A stretch of 64,000 nt of DNA, taken from assembly GCF_030815485.1 (NCBI RefSeq), contig NZ_JAUSWV010000002.1, positions 3,906,001 to 3,970,000 on the forward strand. Reading direction: 5' to 3'. The notes beneath the pieces are model-generated. The model did no database searches, was not told the DNA's origin, and worked only from the letters and a program-made list of their open reading frames with translations. The DNA is from Streptomyces rishiriensis. Its GTDB lineage: Bacteria; Actinomycetota; Actinomycetes; Streptomycetales; Streptomycetaceae. This document shows, one piece after another, positions 44,732 to 53,953 of the stretch (position 1 is the stretch's first letter; every line of letters begins with the position of its first letter). The position numbers and the translations under genes are program-made.

Positions 44732-45232
44732 GTGCTCGACATCGGCTACGCCCTCTCCAACCGCTTCCCGGACCCGCCGCAGAAGGACTACCGGCGCGCG
44801 GACGTCCACAGCCTCCGCCACGACCTGTTCTGCGGCGACGTCTATCTCGCCGACACCAAGGCGGACCGCGAGGTGTCCACAGCCTGGGGATGGGTGCCGG
44901 TGCTGGACTTCGCGTGGGCGCTGTGCGACATCGTGGAGCTGATCGACCAGGACCCGGCGGGCTCCCGGGCCTCCCGCCCGCAGTACGCCGAACTGGACTT
45001 CACCGAGTCCACCGACCGCATGCTGTTCGAGCGCCGCTTCGGGTGGGTGGACATCGCGGCCGACTGGATGCCGGTGGAGGAGCCTCCGCTCACCTTCTCC
45101 CACGCCGAACTCCGCCGCGAGGCCCGCGACTTCCTGCACGACCTCCTCGCCGACCTGACCGACCTGCACGAGGATTTGGCCGAGAACCCGGCGATCTGGA
45201 CGCTGCAGGCCCGCTTCCCCCGGGTGGGCTAG
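44732..45232 (+). CDS. Hypothetical protein (166 aa)
   Basis: Not recognised as a named family. Mixed alpha/beta, acidic, with a Trp-rich middle (STAWGWVPVLDFAWALCDIV) and a C-terminal helix (REARDFLHDLLADLTDLHEDL). I recall such proteins as common in streptomycetes, perhaps immunity-like. GTG start at 44732. The stop overlaps the end of the pentapeptide gene by 4 nt. Confidence 0.7.
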   Translation: MLDIGYALSNRFPDPPQKDYRRADVHSLRHDLFCGDVYLADTKADREVSTAWGWVPVLDFAWALCDIVELIDQDPAGSRASRPQYAELDFTESTDRMLFERRFGWVDIAADWMPVEEPPLTFSHAELRREARDFLHDLLADLTDLHEDLAENPAIWTLQARFPRVG

Positions 45233-45939
45233 CCTTCGACCCTGATTCCCAGCTCCGCCGCCAGCACGGGTGCCAGGTCCAGCAGCTGGGCCGCGCTGAT
45301 CACCGCGCCCGACAGACGGTCCACGCCCCCCGCGAGGCCCAGTTCCACGGCTCCGCGCAGATCCACGTCCGCCAGGGCCGCCGCGGTGAAGTCGGCGGAC
45401 TTCAGGGCGCAGTCGACGAACTCGACGCGTTCCAGACGGGCGCCGCCGAAGTCGGGCTCCACCAGGACGCAGGACTCGAAGACCACGTCCCGCAGCCGCG
45501 CCTGGCGCAGGTTCAGGTAGTCGATCTTGCCGCCGCGGATCACCACCCGTTCCAGGACGGCGCCGTACATCTGCGTCCCGCCCAGCCGGGCGTCGAGCAG
45601 CTCGACATCGCGCAGCGTCGCCTCCGCCAGGTCGGTGCCGACGCCGCGGATGCCGGCGAGGACCGAGTCGAGGAAGCGGCTGTGGCGCAGCCGCGTCTCG
45701 TCCAGCGCGCAGCCCGTCAGGGCGCAGTCCATGAAGCGGGCGCCCCCGCCGTCCTGCCCGGCGAGGTCCAGCTCGCGCAGCTCCACGCCGTCGTAGTCGC
45801 CGTCGGGCTCCAGCTCCCCGCCCCCGAACGGCTCCAGCGGCGGCAGCCGCACCTCCGGTCGCCGCGCGCCCTTGACCGCCGCACCGGTACCGCCGCCGGT
45901 CCTGCCACCGGTTCTCCCGGTCGTTCCTGTCCTCGCCAT
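45229..45939 (-). CDS. Pentapeptide repeat protein
   Basis: 236 aa protein with repeated A(D/N)LxX-like pentapeptides through about residues 65-190 (RFMDCALTGC, ATLRDVELLDARLGG, LRQARLRDVVFESC, ADFTAAALADVDLRG), expected to form a right-handed beta helix. A DNA-mimic or unspecified protective role is possible. The N-terminal 30 residues are Gly/Thr/Arg low complexity. ATG 45939 after a G-run. Confidence 0.85.
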   Translation of the reverse strand: MARTGTTGRTGGRTGGGTGAAVKGARRPEVRLPPLEPFGGGELEPDGDYDGVELRELDLAGQDGGGARFMDCALTGCALDETRLRHSRFLDSVLAGIRGVGTDLAEATLRDVELLDARLGGTQMYGAVLERVVIRGGKIDYLNLRQARLRDVVFESCVLVEPDFGGARLERVEFVDCALKSADFTAAALADVDLRGAVELGLAGGVDRLSGAVISAAQLLDLAPVLAAELGIRVEG

Positions 45940-46007
45940 GCCCCCATGCTGCACCCCGCCACCGACAATCCCCGCCGCCCATCCCCTCCACGCGGGCGCG
46001 AACGCCC

Positions 46008-46030
46008 TTGACCTCGAGCAAGGTTCAGGT
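46008..46030 (+). promoter_or_regulatory. MerR-type promoter/operator
   Basis: TTGACC (46008-46013) leads into ACCTCGAGCAAGGTTCAGGT (46011-46030), an imperfect dyad. Such CTTGACCTCGA dyads with long -35/-10 spacing are typical MerR-family (SoxR-like) promoters. It lies about 60 nt before the quinone oxidoreductase gene. No MerR gene is adjacent. Confidence 0.6.
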
Positions 46031-46088
46031 TGGAGGCTGGGAGAGGCCGGGCAACCGCCCGCCACCCACCACCCACCGGGGGATCCCT

Positions 46089-47060
46089 GTGCACGCCATC
46101 CGTCTCCATGCCTTCGGCCCCGCCGAGAACCTCCGCTACGAGGAGGTCGCCGACCCGGTGCCCGGTCCCGGCCAGATCCGCGTCGCCGTCGAGGCGGCGG
46201 GCGTCCACCTCCTGGACACCGCCCTGCGTGAGGGCCTCCAGGGCCCCGCCCCCGCGCCGACGGCCCTTCCCACCGTGCCCGGCCGGGAGATCGCCGGTGT
46301 CGTCGAGGCGCTCGGCGCGGGCACCCCCGACAGCTGGCTCGGCAGGCGCGTCGTCGCCCATCTCGGCTTCGCGCCCGGCGGATACGCGGAACGCGCCGTC
46401 ACCGACGTCGACCGCGCGCACGAGATCCCGCCGCACCTGGACCCCGCCGCGGCCGTCGCGATGATCGGCACGGGCCGTACGGCGCTGGGCATCCTCCAGT
46501 TCGCCGAGCCGGGGCCCGCGTCCGTCGTCGTGGTCCCCGCGGCCGCGGGCGGCATCGGCACGCTCCTCGTGCAGTACGCCAAGAACGCGGGCGCGACCGT
46601 CGTCGGGCTGGCCGGCGGTCCGGAGAAGGTGGCCCGGGTCGCGGCGAACGGCGCCGATCTCGCCGTCGACTACACGGACACCGCCTGGCCCGCCGAGGTC
46701 CGCGCCCACCTGGGCGGCCGGTCCGCCGACGTCGTCTTCGACGGGGTGGGCGGCGACGTCGCCCGGGCGGCCGTCGCCCTCCTCGGTCCCGCGGGCAGGC
46801 ACCTCGTCTTCGGCTGGTCCGCGGAGGGCGTCCGCGACGGGAAGGGCTACTTCGTCGAGGGGGTCTCCCGGTCGGTCCTGGGACCCGTGATGATCGAGAA
46901 GGCGGGCGGCCTGCGCGCCCTGGAGACCCGCGCCCTCGCCGAGGCGGCCGCCGGCCGGCTGACCCCGGCGGTGCAGACGTTCCCGCTCGCCGAGGCCGCC
47001 GCCGCACACCGGGCGCTGGAGACCCGCGGAACGGTGGGGAAGGTCGTCCTGGTGCCGTGA
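46089..47060 (+). CDS. Quinone oxidoreductase-like zinc-binding dehydrogenase
   Basis: 323 aa medium-chain NADPH reductase. GroES-like N-terminal domain (about 10-110), then a Rossmann fold with VVVPAAAGGIGTLLVQYAKNAGATVVGL (about 140-170). Structural zinc cysteines are absent, as in QOR-type enzymes. The MerR-like promoter upstream suggests induction by oxidative or electrophile stress (inference). GTG 46089 after GGGGGA. Confidence 0.88.
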   Translation: MHAIRLHAFGPAENLRYEEVADPVPGPGQIRVAVEAAGVHLLDTALREGLQGPAPAPTALPTVPGREIAGVVEALGAGTPDSWLGRRVVAHLGFAPGGYAERAVTDVDRAHEIPPHLDPAAAVAMIGTGRTALGILQFAEPGPASVVVVPAAAGGIGTLLVQYAKNAGATVVGLAGGPEKVARVAANGADLAVDYTDTAWPAEVRAHLGGRSADVVFDGVGGDVARAAVALLGPAGRHLVFGWSAEGVRDGKGYFVEGVSRSVLGPVMIEKAGGLRALETRALAEAAAGRLTPAVQTFPLAEAAAAHRALETRGTVGKVVLVP

Positions 47061-47120
47061 CCCGCCAGGGACGACCGGCTCAAGGATGCGATAGGGGATG
47101 ATTCATGGTGTTCTGTCGGA

Positions 47121-48620
47121 ATGAGTGTCACCCGGACAGGTGAATCCTCCGCCGACACCGCACCCGATCCCCGCCGCTGGTGGGGCCTGGTGATCATCGC
47201 CCTCGCCCAGCTCATGGTCGTCCTGGACGCGACGATCGTGAACATCGCGCTGCCCTCGGCCCAGCAGGACCTGGGCATCTCGGACGGCGACCGCCAGTGG
47301 GTGATCACCGCCTACACCCTGGCCTTCGGCGGCCTGCTGCTGCTCGGCGGCCGCATCGCCGACCTGGTGGGCCGCAAACGCACGTTCGTCATCGGGCTGA
47401 TCGGCTTCGCCGTCGCCTCCGCACTCGGCGGAGCGGCGACCGGCTCGGCCATGCTGTTCGGCGCCCGGGCCCTCCAGGGCGTCTTCGCGGCCGTACTCGC
47501 CCCGTCCGCGCTCAGCCTCCTGACGACGACGTTCACCGACCCCAAGGAACGCGGCAAGGCCTTCGGCATCTACGGCGCCCTCGCCGGCAGCGGCGCCGCG
47601 ATCGGCTTCATCCTCGGCGGCCTGCTCACCGAGTACCTCGACTGGCGCTGGTGCCTGTACGTCAACGTGCCCATCGCCGTCGTCGCCGTGTTCGGCGCCC
47701 TCGTGCTGCTCCACGACCGCCCCGGCCACGCGGACGTCCGGCTCGACGTGCCCGGCGCGGTACTGGGCTGCGGCGGGCTGGTCGCGATCGTCTACGGCTT
47801 CAGCGAGGCCGAGCCGCGCGGCTGGACCGACCCCCTGGTGCTGGGGCTCTTCGCCGGCGGGATCGTCCTGCTCACCGCGTTCGTGTGGTGGCAGACGAAG
47901 GCGCGGAGTCCGCTGCTGCCCCTGCACATCATCAGGGACCGCAACCGAGCGGGCTGCTTCCTGACCATGGGTCTGGCCATCATCGGCATGTTCGGGCTCT
48001 TCCTGTTCATGACCTACTACCTCCAGGTCGCCCTCGGCTACTCCCCCGTGAAGACCGGCCTCGCCTTCCTCCCCCTCACCCTCGCGATCATCATCGGCTC
48101 CACCCAGATCTCCGCCCGGCTGATGAACCGCGTGGCACCGCGCATGCTGATGGTCCCCGGCATGCTCCTCGCGTCGGGCGGCATGGTGATCCTCACCCGG
48201 ATGACCGTGCACTCCTCCTACACCAGCGAGATCCTGCCGGCGCTGCTGCTGATGGGCCTGGGCATGGGCCTGACCTTCATGCCGGTCTTCGCCACGGCCA
48301 CCGCCGGGGTCGCTCCGCAGGACGCGGGCGTCACCTCCGCCACCGTCAACACCTCGCAGCAGGTGGGCGGCTCCATCGGCACCGCGCTGCTCAACACGAT
48401 CGCCACCACCAGTGGCGCCGCCTACATCGCGGCCCGTTCGACCGGCCCCGCGCGCCGGGCGCAGGTCGCGGCCGAGGGAACCGTGCACGGCTACACGGTG
48501 GCCATCTGGTGGGCCGCCGGGATCATGCTGCTGGCCGGCCTGGTGGCGGGCCTGATGGTCACCACCGGGCCGCCGAGGCACGCCCCGGCGGACACGGCCG
48601 TCCCGGAGTCGGTGGGCTGA
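47121..48620 (+). CDS. MFS transporter, DHA2 family
   Basis: 499 aa multidrug exporter with 14 predicted membrane segments. Seen: LDATIVNIALPSAQQDL of segment 1, motif A GRIADLVGRKRTF, and the motif C-like GSGAAIGFILGGLL. The substrate is unknown. 60 nt after the quinone reductase gene in the same direction, so it may be co-transcribed under the MerR-like promoter, a common pairing of oxidoreductase and efflux pump. Confidence 0.93.
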   Translation: MSVTRTGESSADTAPDPRRWWGLVIIALAQLMVVLDATIVNIALPSAQQDLGISDGDRQWVITAYTLAFGGLLLLGGRIADLVGRKRTFVIGLIGFAVASALGGAATGSAMLFGARALQGVFAAVLAPSALSLLTTTFTDPKERGKAFGIYGALAGSGAAIGFILGGLLTEYLDWRWCLYVNVPIAVVAVFGALVLLHDRPGHADVRLDVPGAVLGCGGLVAIVYGFSEAEPRGWTDPLVLGLFAGGIVLLTAFVWWQTKARSPLLPLHIIRDRNRAGCFLTMGLAIIGMFGLFLFMTYYLQVALGYSPVKTGLAFLPLTLAIIIGSTQISARLMNRVAPRMLMVPGMLLASGGMVILTRMTVHSSYTSEILPALLLMGLGMGLTFMPVFATATAGVAPQDAGVTSATVNTSQQVGGSIGTALLNTIATTSGAAYIAARSTGPARRAQVAAEGTVHGYTVAIWWAAGIMLLAGLVAGLMVTTGPPRHAPADTAVPESVG

Positions 48621-48674
48621 CCGTCCCCGGACCTCGGCCGTCACCGCCTCCCGAGAGGCGCGCGCCTGTCCGCG

Positions 48675-50093
48675 TCAGTGGCGCCCCGCCACGCGGTCCG
48701 CGAGCCGTGCCAGCCGTGAGGAGCCCGCCGCGTGGCGCTCGGACTCCCGCCGGTCCGCCGCCCGGTAGGTCGCGTACATGCCCCGCACCCCCAGCCAGCG
48801 CAGCGGCTCCGGCTCCCACCTGCGCACCTGATGACCGACCCAGGGGAGGCCGGTGAGATCGGTGCGGCCCTCCTGGCCGGAGTCGAGCCGCACCAGGTCC
48901 CGCAGAGTCCGGGCGGCCAGATTGGCGGTGGCGACACCGGAACCGACGTAACCGCCCGCCCAGCCGATCCCCGTGGCCCGGTCCAGCGTCACCGTCGCGC
49001 ACCAGTCGCGCGGCACGCCCAGCACCCCCGACCAGGCGTGCTCGACCCGCACCCCGGCCAGCGCCGGGAAGAACCCGACCAGGATCTCGCGCAGCGCCCC
49101 GGCGGTCTCGAGCTGCGTGCGTCCGTCGTTGTCGGTCCGCGAGCCGAACCGGTAGGGCACCCCGCGCCCGCCGAGCGCTATCCGGCCGTCCACCGTGCGC
49201 TGGGCGTACATATAGGCGTGCGCCATGTCACCGAGCGCCTCCCGCCCCGACCAGCCGACCGCGGCCCACTGTTCGTCGGTGAGCGGCTCGGTGGCGATCA
49301 TCGAGGAGTTCATGGGCAGCCAGGTCCGCCGCTCGCCCTTCAACGCGGCCGTGAACCCCTCCGTGCAGCGCAGCACGTACGGCGCCCGCACGGTCCCGTA
49401 CGGCGTCACCGCCCGACCCGGAACGATCTCCGTCACCGGCGTCGACTCACGGATCTCCACCCCCAGCGCCTCCACGGCCGCCGCGAGCCCCTTGACCAGC
49501 TTCACCGGGTGCACCCGCGCCCCGTGCGGGGTCCAGCTCGACCCCACGGCGCCCGCCACCCGCACCCGCTGCGCCGTCTCCCGGGCGCCGTACAGCTCGC
49601 GGTCGTCCTCCCCGTACGACAGCTCGCGCGCGTGGAAGTCCCTCAGCCGCGCCAGTTGCGCGGGGGTCCGGGCCACCTCCAGCACCCCGCCCTGGTGGAC
49701 ACCGGCGTCGAAGCCTTCCTCCGCCACCGCCCGGACGACCTCGTCGACCGTGTCGTTCATCGCCCGCTGGAGCCGTACGGCGGCCTCGTGGCCGTGCAGT
49801 TTCGCGTATCTGTCCCGGCCCGCGACGCCGTTGTACAGCCAGCCTCCGTTGCGCCCCGAGGCGCCGTATCCGCAGAACCTCTGCTCCAGGACGGTGATCC
49901 GCAGGAAGGGCGCCGCCTTCTTCAGGTAGTACGCCGTCCACAGCCCCGTGTACCCGCCGCCGACGATCACGACGTCGGCGGAGGCGTCGCCGGCGAGCGG
50001 CTCCCGCACCGCCGGAAGGCCGTCGTCCGCGTACCAGAAGGAGATGCCGCCGTTGACGACGCCGTTCACGACACCGCTTGCCGAGCTGCTCAT
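48675..50093 (-). CDS. FAD-dependent amine/amino-acid oxidoreductase
   Basis: 472 aa DadA/glycine-oxidase-like flavoprotein. FAD-binding Rossmann GxGxxG seen as VVIVGGGYTGLWTAYYL (about residues 40-56), a GASGRNGG loop, and the C-terminal GIGWAGGYVGSGV. Oxidises amines or amino acids (inferred). Follows a rhomboid-like gene by 9 nt on the minus strand and is convergent with the MFS gene. Confidence 0.88.
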   Translation of the reverse strand: MSSSASGVVNGVVNGGISFWYADDGLPAVREPLAGDASADVVIVGGGYTGLWTAYYLKKAAPFLRITVLEQRFCGYGASGRNGGWLYNGVAGRDRYAKLHGHEAAVRLQRAMNDTVDEVVRAVAEEGFDAGVHQGGVLEVARTPAQLARLRDFHARELSYGEDDRELYGARETAQRVRVAGAVGSSWTPHGARVHPVKLVKGLAAAVEALGVEIRESTPVTEIVPGRAVTPYGTVRAPYVLRCTEGFTAALKGERRTWLPMNSSMIATEPLTDEQWAAVGWSGREALGDMAHAYMYAQRTVDGRIALGGRGVPYRFGSRTDNDGRTQLETAGALREILVGFFPALAGVRVEHAWSGVLGVPRDWCATVTLDRATGIGWAGGYVGSGVATANLAARTLRDLVRLDSGQEGRTDLTGLPWVGHQVRRWEPEPLRWLGVRGMYATYRAADRRESERHAAGSSRLARLADRVAGRH

Positions 50094-50102
50094 GGCCGGA
50101 CG

Positions 50103-50768
50103 TTAACCCGGCGGCACAGGCGCTGTCTCCTTCGGATTCCGTACTCTTTCGCGCCCTCTGACCAGCGGATAGCACGCCAGCCCGACGAGGACGGAGACGA
50201 AGTGGCCGAGGTCGGTGAAGGTGGGCCCGGCGGCCAGCGGGAAGCCGTAGAAGACGAGAACGGCCGCCAGACATCCGTACCGCCAGGGCGGGCGGATCCG
50301 GTGGACGAGCACCGCCACCACACCCGACAGCGCGTAACTCACCCCGACGTCCAGGGTGTTGACGGCCGACTGCGGCGCGAGACCGTCCCCGATCGCCTTC
50401 GCCAGCGCGCCTTCGCTGATCAGCGTCGCCAGCACATGCGCGGCCGCGCACACCGCCAGCCACCGCGCGGTCCCCAGCCAACGCTCGGCCGGGGCGTGGA
50501 AGACGGAGTACAGCACCGCGTACGGCAGCCAGTACCCGCCGTCGATCCACATCGCGCTCGCCACCAGCACCCGCACCGGATGACGGGACAGCTCATGGAT
50601 GTTGGTGGACCGCTGCCGCAGGAACTCCTGCTCGAACTCCGGTGACATGTGGTGCAGGGCCACCGTCGTGACGAACAGGACCGTCAGCCACACATAGGTG
50701 CCGGGCGCGCTGCGGACGTACGCCCACACCGCCCGCCGGACGCCGGAAAGCCCGCTGAGCCGTCTCAC
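50103..50768 (-). CDS. Rhomboid-like integral membrane protein
   Basis: 221 aa with about six membrane segments. The GVSYALSGV segment resembles the GxSx of rhomboid proteases, and an AHVLATL helix contains a His, but the catalytic pair is not certain. GTG at 50768 with GATACT 7 nt before it. Precedes and probably shares a transcript with the flavoprotein gene. Confidence 0.7.
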   Translation of the reverse strand: MRRLSGLSGVRRAVWAYVRSAPGTYVWLTVLFVTTVALHHMSPEFEQEFLRQRSTNIHELSRHPVRVLVASAMWIDGGYWLPYAVLYSVFHAPAERWLGTARWLAVCAAAHVLATLISEGALAKAIGDGLAPQSAVNTLDVGVSYALSGVVAVLVHRIRPPWRYGCLAAVLVFYGFPLAAGPTFTDLGHFVSVLVGLACYPLVRGRERVRNPKETAPVPPG

Positions 50769-50807
50769 CCGGCCCAGTATCGGCGAAACGTCGGCCGGGG
50801 GCAGCGG

Positions 50808-50842
50808 AAAGCCCAGGCCGCACCGGAGCTGACCTGGGCTTT
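50808..50842 (-). terminator. Terminator of the tRNA-Thr gene
   Basis: A 10-bp stem (50808-50817 with 50833-50842) with a 15-nt loop ending in TTT on the minus strand, just past the tRNA. Confidence 0.65.
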
Positions 50843-50845
50843 TCG

Positions 50846-50922
50846 TGGAGCCCCCTGTCGGATTCGAACCGACGACCTGCTCATTACAAGTGAGCTGCTC
50901 TGGCCAGCTGAGCTAAGGAGGC
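50846..50922 (-). tRNA. tRNA-Thr(TGT)
   Basis: 77 nt including an encoded CCA (50846-50848). Acceptor stem GCCTCCT pairs with AGGGGGC; the anticodon loop CTTGTAA gives anticodon TGT; the T arm has GGTTCGAATCC. Discriminator base T. Confidence 0.96.
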
Positions 50923-51023
50923 ATCGCGCGCCACCGCGCACGCGCGAGGGCGGCTCCACTGTACACAGCCCCGCTTTCCCCTGGCCACGGACTTCCACCG
51001 TCCGCACCGCTCCGGGCCGGCGA

Positions 51024-51063
51024 GCCACTCGACGCCACTCGACGCCACTCGTCGCCACTCGAA
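51024..51063. repeat. 10-bp tandem repeat
   Basis: Four copies of GCCACTCGAC (the last two varied) between tRNA-Thr and msiK. Function unknown. Confidence 0.75.
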
Positions 51064-51141
51064 AGTTTCCGCGAAGTTCACATGCCTGCGGGTACTGACA
51101 GACCGGGAAACGCCAGGTACCGTCCTGACCCAGTTCGCTCA

Positions 51142-51157
51142 TGTGGACTACACCAAC
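51142..51157. promoter_or_regulatory. dre-like DasR site upstream of msiK
   Basis: TGTGGACTACACCAAC; core TGGACTACACCA differs at two positions from TGGTCTAGACCA and resembles the sites before nagK. 58 nt before the msiK start codon. Confidence 0.5.
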
Positions 51158-51215
51158 CACCTTCCTACAACGGATCGTCCGGCACGTTCCTGCCGGTAGA
51201 AGGGGGCCTTTCACC

Positions 51216-52304
<1,089 letters not shown>

Positions 52305-52340
52305 CCCGGTTTGAAGCCGGGTGATTCACCCGGTCTGACG

Positions 52341-52374
52341 AAAAGGGCCCCGCAGCCTGCTGCGGGGCCCTTTT
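52341..52374 (+). terminator. Terminator of msiK
   Basis: A perfect 15-bp stem (52341-52355 with 52360-52374), loop CCTG, with a TTTT end. Confidence 0.92.
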
Positions 52375-52514
52375 CCGTGCTCGCGAAAATCCCCGGCACA
52401 GCGGACATTCCGACCGAGGTCCGTCAACCCCTTACCCAAAAGGGGGCACGGGTTCATCCCCCGTACGGGTGACTCAATGTCGCCGGATCATTACTGCACG
52501 CTACCCTCTCACGC

Positions 52515-52985
52515 GTGAAGCACTCCGCGAACCACTCCACCACCCAGCGCACGCGCCGCGGCCAGGGCGGCCCAGCCCGCCGGATCGGCCGCTCGCTCGC
52601 CCTCGTCCTGCCCGTCGTCATGGTGCTCTCCGGGACCCTCGCGGTCACCCGGGTCAACTGGTCGGGGAACCCCTCGGATTCGGTGCTCACCGCCTCCGAC
52701 GTCTCCGCCGCGCAGCAGTCCTCGCACCGGGCCGCCAAGGCCCCGCAGGAAGTACTGCGCGACCAGTTGCTGACCGAGCTCCAGGAGAAGGATCCGGGCG
52801 TAGCCCTGACCCACCTCCAGGCCGCCGTGAACGGCAGGCCGTCGCTGGCGAAACACTGCTCCTCCATCGCCCGCGCCCTGGGCCGTGCGGCCGTCCGCCT
52901 GTACGGCCCCTCGCGCGCCCAGTCGTACTCCCGCCCGGTGTGCGACACGTCCTTCGCCTCGGGCGTCCTGGCGGCCCGCGGCTGA
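52515..52985 (+). CDS. Putative membrane-anchored hypothetical protein (156 aa)
   Basis: An N-terminal basic stretch and one hydrophobic segment (SLALVLPVVMVLSGTLAV, about residues 27-44), then an extracellular-like helical part and a C-terminus with two cysteines (KHCSS, PVCDTS). No family recognised. GTG at 52515 follows TACCCT by 7 nt, so leaderless. The gene stands alone. Confidence 0.65.
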   Translation: MKHSANHSTTQRTRRGQGGPARRIGRSLALVLPVVMVLSGTLAVTRVNWSGNPSDSVLTASDVSAAQQSSHRAAKAPQEVLRDQLLTELQEKDPGVALTHLQAAVNGRPSLAKHCSSIARALGRAAVRLYGPSRAQSYSRPVCDTSFASGVLAARG

Positions 52986-53081
52986 GCCACCGGGCCCCGG
53001 GCCGTAACGACCCGGGCGTGCGGTTCCCCTCCCACCGGGGGAGCCGCACGCCCCGGAACAAGCGGCACGTACAGTGCGGGC

Positions 53082-53813
53082 ATGACCGATCCGCACGCCG
53101 CGTCCCGCCCCACGCAAGCCGTCATCCTGGCCGGTGGCCAGGGGTCCCGGCTGCGCCCGTACACCGACGACCGGCCCAAGCCGATGGTCGAGATCCCCGG
53201 TACGGGGACGCCGATCATCGGCCATCAGCTGCGCTGGCTCGCCGAGGAGGGCGTCACCGACGTCGTCGTCTCCTGCGGCCACCTCGCCGAGGTCCTTCAG
53301 GACTGGCTGAAGTCGGCCGACCTGCCCGTCAAGGTCACCACCGTCGTGGAGACCGAGCCCCTGGGCCGCGGCGGCGGCCTGAAGTACGCGGCCGCCCACC
53401 TGCCCCACCCCGACCGGCCCTGGTACGCCACCAACGGCGACATCTGGACCCGCTTCTCGCTGCGCGAGATGGCCGACTTCCACACCGAGCGCGACGCCAT
53501 AGCGACCCTCGCGCTGGCCCGTCCCCGCATTCCGTGGGGTGCGGTGCAGACGGACGGGTTCGGTCACATCACGGACTTCATCGAGGCGCCGCCCACCACG
53601 TACGAGATCAACGCCGGCGTCTACGTCTTCTCCCCCGCCTTCGCCGGGCTGCTCCCCGAGCGCGGGGACCACGAGCGGACGACGTTCCCGCACCTCGCCC
53701 GCGAACGGCGGCTGGCCGGGTTCCCGCTCCCGCAGGGGGCGTACTGGCGCGCCATCGACACCGCGAAGGACCTCACGGAGGCGGCGAAGGAGCTGGCGGC
53801 GCTGAGCCGCTGA
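53082..53813 (+). CDS. NDP-sugar nucleotidyltransferase
   Basis: 243 aa sugar-1-phosphate nucleotidylyltransferase (N-terminal VILAGGQGSRLRPYTDDRPKP). It couples NTP and sugar-1-phosphate to NDP-sugar, perhaps GDP-mannose type; specificity is unknown. NTP-binding Gly-rich loop and TEPLGRGGGLKYA are intact. ATG 53082 with TACAGT 6 nt before it (leaderless). Confidence 0.9.
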   Translation: MTDPHAASRPTQAVILAGGQGSRLRPYTDDRPKPMVEIPGTGTPIIGHQLRWLAEEGVTDVVVSCGHLAEVLQDWLKSADLPVKVTTVVETEPLGRGGGLKYAAAHLPHPDRPWYATNGDIWTRFSLREMADFHTERDAIATLALARPRIPWGAVQTDGFGHITDFIEAPPTTYEINAGVYVFSPAFAGLLPERGDHERTTFPHLARERRLAGFPLPQGAYWRAIDTAKDLTEAAKELAALSR

Positions 53814-53850
53814 GAGCCGCTGGACGGGTGGAGCGGTTCCTTGCCGTTGC

Positions 53851-53890
53851 CGACCCGGTGGGGGCCGGTCGCGCAGTTCTTCGCCCCCCT
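53851..53890. repeat. Dispersed Streptomyces repeat, copy C
   Basis: Shares the GAACTGCGCGACC core (on the minus strand) with the copy at 31137-31190. Between convergent genes. Confidence 0.5.
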
Positions 53891-53898
53891 GAAAACCT

Positions 53899-53937
53899 CG
53901 AGGGTGCCGTGCGCTGTTTCAGCGCACGGCACCCTCG
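53899..53937. terminator. Bidirectional terminator
   Basis: A perfect 17-bp stem (53899-53915 with 53921-53937) and 5-nt loop between the nucleotidyltransferase and DoxX genes. Confidence 0.9.
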
Positions 53938-53953
53938 GTCCTTCAGCTCCGTC

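Noticed and set aside
50846..51215. Integrative element at tRNA-Thr
   Set aside because: No integrase gene and no attachment-site duplication visible around the tRNA.
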